Assembly: GCA_026873275.1 (NCBI GenBank)
Contig: JANTUC010000015.1
Coordinates: forward strand, 1,395,290-1,459,289
Reading direction: 5' to 3'
From: Pseudopithomyces maydicus
Taxonomy: Eukaryota > Ascomycota > Dothideomycetes > Pleosporales > Didymosphaeriaceae
DNA length: 64,000 nt
Of the stretch, positions 44,359-56,730 are shown piece by piece (within the stretch, counting starts at the first letter, position 1; every line of letters begins with the position of its first letter). Under the pieces are notes generated by a model, which saw nothing but the letters and a program-made list of their open reading frames with translations, searched no databases and was not told where the DNA came from. A program made the position numbers and the translations under genes.

Positions 44359-44631
44359 TCACACATCAGTGTCATCCAAGTTGCCGACTGGATATAGACG
44401 CGACTTGATATCTGATAATTCTTCTTGAATCTTTGGCTTGCGAGGACGTTTTACTGGGTGGGATTTGCGTTCTCCACAAGAGAAATTGCTAGAACGGTAA
44501 TTGCGGCATGGTTGGCTCTCTGTGACATCGCACTTGACAAGTTGCGTGTTGCAGACCGTGCATGCTAGTCGGGTACGCTTCTGAAGAGGCTCGATGCTGA
44601 TATCTTCCATGTCACCTCTGGTTATGTTCAT
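44359..44631 (-). pseudogene. truncated Zn2Cys6 regulator relic
   Basis: A 90-codon minus-strand frame from ATG 44631 contains a zinc-cluster pattern with one ligand lost: Cys24-x2-Cys27-x6-Cys34-x7-Cys42-x2-Tyr45-x6-Cys52, where position 45 should be Cys. A basic stretch (KRPRKPK) and a short coiled segment (IQEELSDIKSRL) follow, as in intact factors, and then a stop. No fungal-specific transcription-factor domain follows. The Cys-to-Tyr change is a G-to-A transition in a TpG context, consistent with RIP-type mutation. It could still be transcribed as a small protein. Confidence 0.5.
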
Positions 44632-46496
44632 GAGATAATTCAGCTATGATGAGCTGCACTTAACGGCGAGAGCGGCTCAGCCGGCAACTGTCCTTGATGA
44701 AGTCAGGAACGGTCCGCCACGGAAGTCACGCGTGATCACCTAGCATGGCAGAAAACCGAAGAAAACCCCTCAATTTCTTTCTGGACATGTATGTCTATAT
44801 TCCTTTATCCTGTTTTGCAATTGCTTATCTCTGTATAGCACGGCGAAGTGTGCTGTGAAAACGAGATGATATTTTGATAAATGTTGACGAGTTATTGAAA
44901 AGAATGAGTCCAGTCAGCTACTCTGCTGCCGCTTTCTCTAAACACAAAACAACATCGAAAAGGTATGGCGGATAATATTCAAGCCCAAGCCAATGCAGAT
45001 ATAAGTCGATATCCTTGCCGACATTTACAAAGACCAATAATCTAAAGAGATAGTATATGTATATTAATTCCAAGGAGCAGACACGCGATTGACTGGCAGA
45101 AACCCACAAAATATTCAATTGAGTCAATAAAAACGGTTTTGACAGTTAATCTAATCAGTCTCTAGGGGCTCATACATGTTCCCTTTCTAGTCATCAAATG
45201 TCACCAGGAAGCTACGACATCTATACAATATTGTTCCCCATCAATACAGCCTGAGGAATGGATCTGGATGCGCTTTCAGATACCTCAGCTGAGAAAATGC
45301 TATCTCAATCTAACATGTACGCGTAAGCGCTATTTTGGGGCGAGAGATCAGAGAGCCCTGGAACGTAGAAGCCGTCATCGAAAGCAAGTACTTCTCCTAC
45401 CTCACTAATTGACGGCTATGGACGTCATTGAAAGATCTTACGCAGGGTATCGTAGATTTTCATGCCTGGATACGATTACAGGCCTACAGAGTTGCGATTA
45501 CGTCATCGCAAGGTGTGGACTGGAAAACGCTCCAGCCGATGATTTATGAACTCAATATCCGACCAAAAAATCTCCTGTACTAGGAAGGATCCTGTTCTCA
45601 CTGAGGGACTGCTAAGATGACGTCAATATCGTCGGCCTCTCCAGAACATCCTCGAGAATTCCCAAAGAAGGCATTTTATGCGATAAACTTGGACATGGTG
45701 CTAGAAAGACTTCGTCATAACACGGAGGAAAAATTCTAAGAGCCTAGGCTTTCGATTCCTACGTAAGCGATCTAGGTACTGGATTGCATTATCCGAGTAT
45801 CCAATATGAAGCAGAGGCGTTGTTGCGGAGAGAACTCCGCGAATAGCGCATTCGGAATATCCTGAAAGGATGGACTAAAATGGCGGAAACGTCGTTAATA
45901 CATCAAAATGCCTGTCAAATCGGTCGAGAACGTGGAAAAAGCTGCGCATAGCCCTCTTCTGTTGGATGAAGTGAAGTCTGCTATCCGTCTGACGATGCTG
46001 ACCACGGACGATACACAATGATGCTTGCGAACTCAAACTGAAAGCTTGCATGTTACTCAGATATAAAAATGGCATATAATCAGAGAGACAATTTTTGACT
46101 GCTTCCGTAAAAAATATAGACAAACATGATAGCTCACATTATTATGCGTAATTATCGATTAGACGGCTGTTCTATACATTCGCACCCGTCTTTACGAATC
46201 TTGCAATATTATCCTATCAATCGGGCCGAAGTATTGGCCATGTGGCCAAGACAAACAATGCTGACAATTTGGATTGGTCGGAGTGAGAAGTCAAGGCAAT
46301 GGTTCCGTGGACTGGATCGACCCGACGTTAGCCTATCACGTGCAGTGCCTCTTTCTTCCCAGAACTGCGAGAATCTCAAATCCAGCGACAGATAACCAAC
46401 CAGAATTTTTTACACAAGAAAGAAACGTCTTTGGATTCTGTTCAATTCTTTACATTGTGTAGATAATTGGTATTTATTTAGATTTCATCCTTCAGC
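44632..46496. other. 1.87-kb gene-poor region
   Basis: AT-richer DNA. An open stretch on the plus strand near 45435-45585 is coding-like in composition but has no recognised family and ends in stops, so it may be a decayed gene. Nothing else supportable. Confidence 0.35.
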
Positions 46497-49424
46497 ATGT
46501 CTGTTTCAACCGAACACGATCTTTATCGCCCAATCAAGCGCATCCGACAAGCATGCCAAAATTGCAGGTCTGTTCAACCTCATAATAAAAGTAATCCAAA
46601 CTGACCGCACAATATGTAGGAGAAAGAAAGCGCGTTGTACAGGGGAGCGGCCCGAGTGTGTAAGTATAAAGATGCGCTTGTTGTGCCTTGATTTCAGATG
46701 TGAAATCGTCCGCACATGAAAACCCTCATATAAGGCAAAGCGGTATCCATTGATACAGAATACCTGTAGCCTTAGAGGCTGTACCGGTAACTTCGATACT
46801 GACATATGTCAGGCATTCTGTCAGCGGCTAGGACAACCGTGCTCTTATAGCGACGACGAACCTTACCAACACTCAAACAGCTCCAATGGCGAGAAGAAGC
46901 GGGGAGATGCTACACTTGTAGATCTCTCAGATAGGCTGAATAACTTGGAAAGTCAAATGACCGATGTGGCGCAAACGCTGAAGAAGTGGGCTTGAAATCC
47001 TGCCAACCTTGGTTAGCGGAGCTAATCACGGATAGTATCGCAACAATGATCCAGGCCATCTCGAGAACAGTCACCACTCACAGATCCACCGACTCTACCG
47101 AAGTTGAGAACGATGAACCAAATGGAGGAATACTCGGTACGAGTCAGTCTTTCACCACACTACCTCCAAAAGACATCATTCGTTCGGCTGCAGACCTATA
47201 CTTTAAACACTGCCATAATCAGCCTTACTCGCTTTTCCATGAACAAAGTCTCCGAGAAAAGATTGAGACAGACGAAATCCCATCACACTTACTATTTGCG
47301 CTTATTGCTAGCACGGTGCGCTACTCCAATAATCCCTACTTTAATGATAAGAGTGCTGCAGTTTCAGGATATGCTGCTCAGTCATGGAAATCCATTGTCA
47401 TGCCATGGAACGGTCTCCAGAGCGAAGCTGAGCTGAGCATCGTACAAACGATTTTACTTTTGGCCATTATAGATTATACCGATGGTCGTACGCAAGGCTC
47501 GTGGATCAAAGTCGGACTTGCAATCAGGTATGGTCATAAGAGCTTTGGAGCCAATCTTTAGAACTAATTATAAATGTAGACTTGCACAAGACTTTCGTCT
47601 GCAGGTTGAACCCGAGACTGAGCTGCCACTAATACAGCAAGAAGAGCGCCGGCGCGTCTTCTGGTCCTTCTATCTTTGCGACAAGATGATATCTTGCGGT
47701 CGAGAACGACCGGCTGTAATTCTTGATGACCACTGTAGACTGCAGCTTCCTACGGACGAGGTGGAGTTTCGGCGAGGAAAATTCCAGCAGACGCCAACAC
47801 TACAGCGCTTGGTGGATGAGAATACATTCTCTGTTGTTGCTACACTATGTCCATTTGCCGTGGCAGTAGTTATGGCTAGCCTTCTTGGCCGGTGCGCGCA
47901 GTATGCGCTTGGTGAGCAAGAAGAGCAAACTTCTAGTGGGAAGACTCCACCCTGGAACCCGCGATCGAAGTATTCTTCTATTCACTCATCATTACTACAA
48001 GCTGAATTGGAAATCGGCTTCAGCGATTCACTGGCCGAAAAGGTCACGCTCCAGTGTACAGATTCCGACGGCGTAATCGATCAACATCGAGCAGCCCCCC
48101 TGGTTCTATCGCATGCCTTGTTCTTTCTCTGCCAATGTCTGTTGTATCATCCCTTCTTGTTGCGCCAAAGAATTGTTCGATTGGGTCAGAGGACGCCCCA
48201 GTCGTTTCTTGTGCAGGTCTTTAATTCCTGTCGTGAAGCGGCAACATCCTTGTCGCGATTAATGGACCAGGTCAAGTCACTTGAATGCGAAAATCTATCT
48301 ACTAGTCATGATCCATTTTATGGCTACTGCACAATGGTAAGTTGTCTTACGCTTGCTCGCTGTGACGGCCTGTCACAGACTAGATTTCCAGGTGCCTTGC
48401 ATCATTTCGATGCAAGGCAAAATTAGCAAGATATCATGAATCTAACAACAAGGAAGGTAGCGGGTACAATCCACAGCATGTTTTTGCAGCATTTGGATCC
48501 ACTCATCGCGAATGATGCAGCAGCATCGTTTGACTCCAGTCTACAGCATCTCCATGAAATGTCCTGTTACTGGAAGTCATGTGGTATGATGAAGTCTCGC
48601 TTGGAAGATTTCAGATTCAGCAGTGGTAAGTTGATACATAATTTCTAGCCGTGTTAATTTTTTATGAAGCGTTCTGAAAGAGTTGAAGTACGGAAATCAT
48701 TGAAAAGTTGTGTGAAGTAAATCTTGACTGATTGCCTTGCTTAGATAAGTATTCCAGACTTGTAGATCCTTCCATACAGGAAGTTCATCTCTCATCGACA
48801 GACGCCACGGATCTGCTAGAATGCCTGGACTATTCTCGTATGTCTACCACACCTCGTCGGGAATCCGAAAGCAACTCTACCTCGCAGCTTGCCACTTTAT
48901 CACAACTGCCATCGCCGTTCTTTGAAGAGTTTGTCAATCTCTTACCATTGACTTACACGCGCCCGTTACATAACTACCCTACGAACGATGACATTTTCGC
49001 TGGCCAAGCTGTATTCGATTCAACGTCGGCGTTCCTTCCCACATCTACCTCGATGCCTGTCTACAACTCAATTCCTCTCCGAAATCACATGTCCGACCCC
49101 ACCGAGTTATCCAGCGGCCGCGCGGATATGTCAATTTCAAGTATAATATCAAGCTCGCTACCACCGCAAGGTAATTCGATGGTGTCCCCAGAGCTGCCGA
49201 ACAACCAGCCTACGAAGTCTGCCTCAAGCATTTCTTCTGCTTCGTCTCAGTCATACGCTATCTCACCAGGCCGGAGAGAAAGCTTCTCGTATATCCCAAG
49301 TTCTACCAGTGGAGGTGATATAAGCTTTATTACGATGCCACAATCTGGGGTCGCTCATCCGAGACGGCATGAAAGAATCCATTCAACTAGTATGAAAAGA
49401 TCTTGGTATGATGCATCAGCTTGA
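46497..49424 (+). CDS. Zn2Cys6 transcription factor with fungal-specific regulatory domain
   Basis: Seven exons (46497-46567, 46620-46659, 46813-46985, 47036-47527, 47580-48336, 48457-48625, 48745-49424) give a perfect 793-aa frame. The zinc cluster spans the first three exons: Cys20-x2-Cys23-x6-Cys30-x6-Cys37-x2-Cys40-x6-Cys47. A coiled-coil linker (LSDRLNNLESQMTDVAQTL) probably mediates dimerisation. The Fungal_trans domain covers roughly residues 120-480 (YSLFHEQSLREKI, WIKVGLAIRLAQDF, EERRRVFWSFYLCDKMISC). A second helical part (AGTIHSMFLQHLDP, CYWKSCGMM) and a Ser/Thr/Pro-rich, possibly activating tail follow. It binds DNA in the nucleus, typically at CGG triplets. The target genes are unknown; the neighbours are a PQ-loop protein and further on a membrane protein and ALDH. 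Confidence 0.92.
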
Positions 49425-49807
49425 ATAGTGTTTGGTGCGGTTGTAAGATCGTGAGGTCGACACAAAAGATCTGGGAATTTTCTTATCGATAGTGTTGATG
49501 GCGAATGACCAGGCACTTTCTGGACGCCCGCGGAGCGTAGTATCTGATTTGATGACTAACAACAGAGATCACGCAATTGGTCAGTTCGATATCATTATTC
49601 TTGCCCCACGCCTCCACTCATGCACGGCATGTCGAACTGTACCCTGATCAGGTAAACTAAAGCAATCCTTGCTTACATACTTTGGTCGCCATATAATCTC
49701 TTAGTGATAATTCATAAGGATGAACACATCTACGCCGCGAATTTTCTATTAAATTCCTTTATACTTATTTGCTAAGTCTCCTTGGCGAAACGCAAGCTTT
49801 TATCGCC
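49425..49807. other. intergenic region
   Basis: 383 nt between two plus-strand genes; T-rich before ATG 49808. No gene seen. Confidence 0.35.
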
Positions 49808-50736
49808 ATGGCGCCTCAAGAATCTATCCCAGTCGCTGCCAACGTCTTGGGAACAATCGGGACGGTATGCTGGTGCGTGCAACTCGTACCACAAATCATT
49901 CGAAACTATCGCACAAAAAGCACAGAAGGCCTACCAGCATCCATGATGTTGTTATGGACCGTGAGTGGCGTACCTTTTGGCGCGTATGCTATAGCACAAA
50001 ATTTCAACATACCGTTGATTGTGCAGCCGCAATGCTTTTGCCTTTTATGCGGCGTGAGTTGGGGCCAGTGCTTAGTATATGGTCGGTGAGTGTTGTCAAC
50101 TTTTGCCCATGGTGCTTGCCAAATGACCCCCCTATGGATGCGAAGCTAATACTAAATCTTAGTCAATGGCGGCCATGGACGGTGGCTCTACTCTTGACTA
50201 TCCTTTTCATGGTATTTGCCGGCGTAGAGTTGGGGCTTGTTTACGCCATTCGACCGCCATACCAACGGGGAATAGACTGGCCGGTGTTACTCATCGGTAT
50301 CATTTCTTTTATACTACTTATTGGGGCTTATTTTGGCGTCCCCATTGAGCTTCTCAAGCGACGTGGGAGGGTCATAGGCATCGATTTCGTTTTCTTGACC
50401 GTGGATTGGTGCGGTGCGTTCTTCAGTCTTATGAGCCTAATTGCCCAGTCTGAATTCGATATCCTCTTTGGTACAATGTATGCGCTCTGCTGCGCAATCG
50501 AAATGAGTATGGTAGTAAGTCATCTAATCTGGAGAGTACGAACCAGAGATATCAGGAAGATGGCAGGAGCAAGTGGGAAGACATTTGACGAAAGCGAAGA
50601 AGGGCAGGAGTGGCAAGCCAAAGGAATTGATATCGAGAAAAAGTTTTGGAGGTTGGTAGGGCGAGAGGACAAAGCAGGAGGAAGCGAAGAGCTTGAAGAA
50701 GGGAACAAAAATACCGTGCCGTTTAGTAGCGCGTAA
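49808..50736 (+). CDS. PQ-loop repeat membrane transporter
   Basis: Exon 1 is 49808-50085 and exon 2 is 50163-50736 (intron gtgagt, branch gctaat), giving 283 aa in clean frame. Residues 12-35 carry the PQ-loop signature (VCWCVQLVPQIIRNYRTKST, then EGLP). About seven hydrophobic segments follow, with a second, weaker repeat around FGVPIELLKRRGRVIGIDFVFL (a proline but no Gln). The C-terminal 65 residues are charged and cytosolic. PQ-loop proteins of fungi include vacuolar basic amino-acid exporters and cystinosin-like carriers; this longer fungal subfamily has no fixed substrate. Confidence 0.85.
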
Positions 50737-52611
50737 TTAGGAATTACTTCAGCCAAATAGAACGTACTACCTCTATCTCCAATAATCCATCAAATAGATT
50801 TTGTATGAGGCACTTATATTAGTAATTAAACTAGTGACGATTAAAACAATGAGAAAGGCCGCAGCATTGAATCTGTTGCGTCTGATTTGCTATCAATTGG
50901 TGTCGAACGATCTGATTAGGTCTTCACAACTGTATTTAAATGACTGACTAGGCTATAGTATTTGTCCACAGTAGGGAAGAGACAATATAGGTCGCTTGTA
51001 GATTGACATTCGTTCTCTAAAGGGAAAGCAATATTTAAGGCACGAGGAACACAGGAACGCAAGAATATTATATTAGCTACTTTCCATATCAATGCTGCTG
51101 AAAACTATGAGACTCTTGCCGTCTCAAACAAACCGTATCATGTCCGACGATGGCCTAAGATGCTGCTTTATTTGGGTCGGCTCCGATTCAGAAGCAACGT
51201 CGTGCTACGTCACATTAACAATTTTAATAGCGGTTTTTTTTCAGCAGGTCTCATTTCAGTATCGAACAAAATGCAATAATTGATAATCTTAAAGACTACA
51301 AGTACTCACCGAGATCTAATTCAGATAAGCTTAATAGATATGAAAGTCGCTAGGAGCAGAACCGGGCCGATCACATCCCGCGAACTGCAAGGTGAGATTA
51401 TACACCCCAGATAGGGCCAGAAAACATTAGCGCGAGGTATCCAACAGCTCAAAGAGTGATTACAGGTTCCAGAACTTATTGTCTGTAAATAGCGTCATCT
51501 ACGCCCAGTCGGAAGATTAAGCTTGATCCGTTCCCATAATATCCCCCAACCACCCAACTGCTTGGTAAGATCTGAAAAGTTCAAGTAAGACGGTAATGGT
51601 AAATCCCAGATAGATTTTAGGTTACGGGGGAGCTGGTAGATTCAACGAAATCCGGATTCTTCCCGGAAATAAACTGTCTTTTACCAGATGTCGCATGTGA
51701 GGTAGACTGATCGATGGAAGCTTCCAGGCTGGACATTGTAGTTTTTATCAACTCTCAAATGTTTGGGTTTTTTTTTGCACCTTAATTTACACAATTTTCA
51801 AGCAAACTATCATTCTTTGTGTATAAAGAATAGCAAAGTGACTGTAATAATTATTCTCCAAGATTAGTATCCAACGTTTGCACACGTAAAGAGTTATAAT
51901 TCTGAGTAGAGCGCGTGGCAAAATTCTTGCGTCTCTGTCGCATGAACCAGAAAAAGCGATAACCATATTTTCTGGCATTGCTCTCTCAGCTGCTGCATTC
52001 GAATGCTGTTCGAACTTTATCCGTTCAGTTTAGTACAGATTGCTGCGTTTGGGTTTCACTATTTCTCCAGATCTAGGGCACCTAGGAAGCTTGGCGATGT
52101 TAGAACAGCCTCTAGTATTAGCGTCCTAGCAGCGTTTGCCAAATGACAGTAACAGCCCACTCTGTGCTGTTTGAGCCCCAAATAAAATCATAGTCGAGCT
52201 GGAGAATAAAATAGACTGACTATCTAAGCTGGATGCGTACAATGGGGGTAGTGGTTAGCCCGATTTGTAGCTATACGTACGTAGCGTAAGTGTACTTCAG
52301 GCAAAATCTGGATCCGGTAAGCCGGCTAGATACCGAACCAAGATCCGCCTTGCTCCCTGAACAGTCCCTAGGTAACACCCGTCAAAGTCTATTATGATGA
52401 ACGAGGCTGTGTCCAACTATTATATAAGGGCGAAGTCACTCATATTGCTCGGTCACGCATAACAGGTAGGATTTACACAGGCCGCGACTCTGTAACGCCC
52501 AACACTCTGTCAGGAAAACGAGCAAGTCTTGTTGATCCCACCGTTTCATTTTACTCAACTGATAATGCCCAGAAAAGAGATTCCTTCGAGTAATGAGTAC
52601 GGCACTATATC
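50737..52611. other. 1.88-kb gene-poor region
   Basis: AT-rich, with no recognisable genes. The last 200 nt contain a TATA box for the following gene. Confidence 0.4.
52421..52428 (+). promoter_or_regulatory. TATA box of the orphan membrane-protein gene
   Basis: TATATAAG lies about 185-190 bp before ATG 52612. Confidence 0.5.
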
Positions 52612-54058
52612 ATGACTAGGGTGAACTGTTATGAAGACACCACCTTCGTTCCGTGGGGGCCTTTTCTAGATGAGTTCACTTTTGTCGTTCATCCGATCAC
52701 TTGCAGTGATCTTTATACCGCCTACGTTGTGTTTGGACTTGTCATGTGCTTTGCTTCTCTAGCGGCCTTCCTTGGATACAAGCAAACCCAGCATTCACGC
52801 AGACCTTTCAGAACGTTGTATATTTGGATGATCTGGGTCGAGTTAATTGCAAGTGTCAGTACGTACTATATCGTTCATTTGTCAGCCTGTTCTACTGGTC
52901 TGACTATATATAGCTCTCGCGATCCTGACTTTCCTGTATCTTTTGAAAATCCTCCGACCAAGTTTTTGTTTCTATTTTGGCGTCCGTAAGTTGATACATA
53001 ACTTGCACGACGTTATGTTTAGCTAATTAAATTCAGTGATCACATGGATACTTCAAGTCCAAATTCTTTTGCAGATTATCTGTAATCGCATTCGTGTCAT
53101 TCTACAAGATCGTAGAAAAGCCCGATACCTATGTATCGGATGTATCATACTAGTCGTCTTGATAAATATTTCTGTTAGCTGCATATGGGTACCAGCTCGC
53201 CTGCAGATCAACGCTCGGTACGAGGTGTAGCTCACGGAAATCATCAGAGCTGACAATATCAGGTGGATTCATATCAATACCATATGGGACCGCACTGAGA
53301 AGATCCTATTCTTCCTCATTGATGCTGCTCTCAACTTATATTTTATGCGCATCGTAAAGCGTAATTTTATTGGTAATGGATTGGACAAGTATAAGTCCTT
53401 AGTTCGCTTTAATAAGCGGATGATAATTGTATCATTGCTGATGGACATACTTATAATTGGGACAATGAGTCTACCAAACGGGTTTGTGTGAGTACGCCCA
53501 ATTCAATTGCGGCAGTCGCAACATATGATGCTTGGCTGATCCCCACATAGCTATTCCATGTTCCACCCTTTAGCCTACCTAGTCAAGCTCAACATCGAAA
53601 TGTCCATGGCAAACTTGATTATGAAGATTGTCCTGATAAATGACCACGATGACGATATATCCCATCTTTTCACTTTCGCAACGCGATCCTTCGGGGAGAC
53701 ACCTACAGCAGATAATTTCAAAAGAATAAACAGTATCAAGAAGTGGGTTCCGTCGATACGATCCACACGCGATAGCTCTTTGGAAGACCGTTGTACTCTT
53801 GACGACTTCCTCACGCAAGATCTTACGAAGCGCTGGTCTCAGGAAGAAGCATACGCCCTGGCACTGGCGAATAGCAACCAAAGACGGGATCTGGACGATA
53901 TTGAACCAATATACCCGCTAAGTCAAAACTTCAGTGCCCAGGAAAGTGAAGGCATTCAGCTTTGGGACCAATATTATTCTCAGGGTTCGTTGTCAAGGCC
54001 GGAACGTACTGCAGTGTCAACAGTCCGCCCACATGAGCGCTACATGGACTTCGTTTAA
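52612..54058 (+). CDS. fungal seven-helix integral membrane protein, function unknown
   Basis: Four exons (52612-52981, 53037-53217, 53263-53487, 53551-54058) join into a 427-aa frame. The first donor is GTCCGT at 52982; the more obvious GTAAGT four bases later breaks phase. Seven hydrophobic segments are seen: YTAYVVFGLVMCFASLAAFL, LYIWMIWVELIASVSTYYI, a helix at WILQVQILLQIICNR, CIGCIILVVLINISVSCIW, ILFFLIDAALNLYFMRIV, MIIVSLLMDILIIGTMSL, and the family-typical SMFHPLAYLVKLNIEMSMAN. The 120-residue C-terminus is hydrophilic. Proteins of this pattern are common near metabolic genes in Dothideomycetes and Eurotiomycetes, but no biochemical role is known to me. Confidence 0.8.
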
Positions 54059-54540
54059 GCGCACAATCTTCACATTAACAGGCTTTCACCTAAGCCAGGT
54101 GGATCAGTAGATTGCAAGAGTTTCGGAAAATGCACTTAGGAGCGAAATTGGAGTATGGTGGAGGTGTGTGGGTAACCGACTCTACCCCACACCCCAGATA
54201 ACGGTTCGCCCGTCACGGTCCGGTAGGCTAAGGTTGCGCTGGGAACTTGCTTCCGGAATGACGCATTAGAGTTTTCGCAGAAGGGTATATCCAAAGGACC
54301 CCAAAGATTTCGAGCTGGAACCTTGGAAGAAGCTTATCATTGTCACGCTCCTTCGCTTTCCAACATATCGCACTTGCGGTTCCACACCGTAATCGAGCTG
54401 CAACTGCGCTACTACTAGTACTGAGAATAAATTACACTGAGTTCACGCTATAAGCTCTTGAGTTAATAGGTGGCGTAAGTGCTTGAACTATGGTGGAATA
54501 AAGTCATAGCATGGTCTTGTAACAGTATTGTAGTGAAGCG
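54059..54540. other. intergenic, ALDH promoter
   Basis: 482 nt with no gene; contains the start-proximal region of the aldehyde dehydrogenase gene. Confidence 0.35.
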
Positions 54541-56342
54541 ATGTCGCTGAGAACCTTGCGCTTCCTGCGCGCATCTCCAACGTGGACGAACCCTCGAACG
54601 CGGTTCTCCCAGAACTTTGTTCGCTTCTCCAGCTCTTCCAGCGTCCCGCCGAGTTCCGTGAAAATACATGGGCGCGATGTCTCCATACCAACCGGCATCT
54701 TCATCAACAATGAATTTCGCGCCAGCCTGTCCGGTTCAAAGTTTAGCGTTGAGAATCCTGCTACTGGCCAAAAAGTCTTGGAAATCGAAGAGGGTAGAGA
54801 AGACGATGTGGATGTGGCGGTGAAAGCTGCAAGAGGGGCATTTGAAAGCAGTGAATGGGCGAACTCGAACCCCGTGTGGAGAGGAGAACTGTTATACAGA
54901 CTAGCGCAGCTGATGGAGCGTGACAAGGAAGATATCATCGCCCTAGAGATGTTGGATACTGGTAAGACACGCAAGCAAGCTGCCAACCTCGACTTTCCGG
55001 GAAGTGTCGGTACGCTAAAATACTATTCGGGATGGGCCGACAAGATCCTGGGTCTGACGAGCTTCAATATACCTGGCACATTTGCTTACACGAGGCGAGA
55101 GCCGGTTGGTGTGTGTGGACAGATAATTCCCTGGAAGTAAGCTTGATGCAACATTAACGGTATGATGCTAAGCCGTTGCAGCTTTCCGTTGCTCATGTTC
55201 ATTTGGAAAATCGCTCCGGCAATAGCGACTGGAAATACTGTGGTCATTAAGTCTGCAGAGGCTACCCCGCTAACAGCGTTGAAATGCTGTGAGCTGATCA
55301 AAGAAGCTGGATTCCCCGCTGGTGTTGTTAACCTGGTGTCGGGATTCGGCAAGACAGTCGGCAATGCGATAGCGAGCCATATGGACGTTGACAAGGTTGC
55401 CTTTACAGGGTCAACGGCAACGGGCCGTGCTATACTCAAGTCTGCTGCATCGTCGAACCTCAAAAAAGTGACACTTGAACTTGGTGGCAAGAGCCCCGTA
55501 GGTGGTATCCGCCATTTGAGTTGGTCTTAATTACTGATGTATTGAAGAACATCGTCTTTCCCGATGCAGATATAGAGAAAGCTGTGGAGTGGAGCGCCTG
55601 GGGAATCAACATGAACTTTGGTCAGACGTGTCATGCAGGGACGCGCATATATGTCCACGAAGACATCCATGACCAATTCGTAGCTGCATATACAAAGCGC
55701 ATGGCATCTTTGAAAGTTGGAGACAACTTCGACGAGAGCGTAGACCAAGGGCCACAAAACAGCAAGATGCAATACGAAAAGATATTGGGATACATCCAGA
55801 GCGGCAAGCAGGAGGGTGCAACAATAAGTTTAGGTGGCGAAGTAGCGGAGGTCGCAGGTGGGGATGGCAAAGGCTATTACATTCAGCCCACTATCTTTAC
55901 AGACGTGAAGCCAAACATGAAGGTCAGATTAGATTTGGCTACAAGTGGATGCACTGACAGGGACTAGATTATGCGCGAAGAAATTTTTGGTCCTGTAGTT
56001 TGCATATCGAAGTTCAGAACAGAAGAAGAAGTTCTTCGGGAAGCCAACGACACGACCTATGGCCTCGCAGCAGGCGTGCACACCAAGGATTACGAACGTG
56101 CTCTCCGCATCACAAACGGATTGAAGGCTGGAACCACTTGGGTTAACATGTTTAACTTTGTACGCGCCAGATATTGTATTATTGTTGGAATTGACCTAAC
56201 GAGTTCCTAGGTACACTGGAGCATCCCATTTGGAGGATACAAAGAGTCAGGCATTGGTCGCGAGTGCGGTGAAGCGGCTCTAGAAAATTACACGGAGACG
56301 AAGGCTGTCTATTACAACATGGGCGTACCAGCACCTCGATGA
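54541..56342 (+). CDS. aldehyde dehydrogenase (probably mitochondrial)
   Basis: Five exons (54541-55136, 55182-55497, 55548-55922, 55968-56159, 56211-56342) give 536 aa in clean frame. Residues 1-35 are Arg/Ser/Thr-rich without acidic residues, a likely mitochondrial presequence. The ALDH domain then has the substrate/NAD region (PVGVCGQIIPWN), VAFTGSTATGR, the general base Glu298 in LELGGKSP, and the nucleophile Cys332 in FGQTCHAGTRIYVH, followed by EEIFGPVV and PFGGYKESGIGRE. It oxidises aldehydes to acids with NAD(P)+. The residue before the nucleophile is Thr and the one after is His, instead of the more usual Cys/Ala context, which may affect substrate range. It is the last intact gene before the AT-rich block, about 390 bp from its edge. 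Confidence 0.95.
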
Positions 56343-56730
56343 TACATATGTAGTCGTATCAATTCATTTGCAGTAAACAGTCCATGGTACATACGATCTG
56401 TGCAAACATGGTGTAGGGTATGGTCAGGTTTTTTCATCGGATGAAATCGTAGCCTATTTTATCTACTTTGGTGCGACAGGCGGTTGTGATTTCCTTTTTA
56501 GGAAGCCGCTTGATCCTCGGGCAGTTCGGGCATCGTCTCGGCAGCTCATTTCCCCACATCGACAGGGAGCTACCTAGGCATGATGTCAGTGTTGGCTGAA
56601 GGTCGTTAATTCTCAGCAGTGTGGGGTGCAAAATTGAGTAATGAACAGGTATGGAGCGTCCTCCACACTAGACTAACATCCCCGCTTATCTACATTAGAT
56701 GCACCGGTTTTCGGCTTTTCGATGCGGAGC
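56343..56730. other. intergenic, last normal-composition DNA before the AT-rich block
   Basis: 390 nt of normal composition with no gene. Composition changes within about 20 bp at 56730-56750. Confidence 0.5.

Noticed and set aside
49808..56342. Secondary-metabolite cluster made of PQ-loop, orphan membrane protein and ALDH next to a Zn2Cys6 factor
   Set aside because: No backbone synthase is present, spacing is wide (up to 1.9 kb), and none of the enzymes is specific to such clusters; not enough to claim a cluster.
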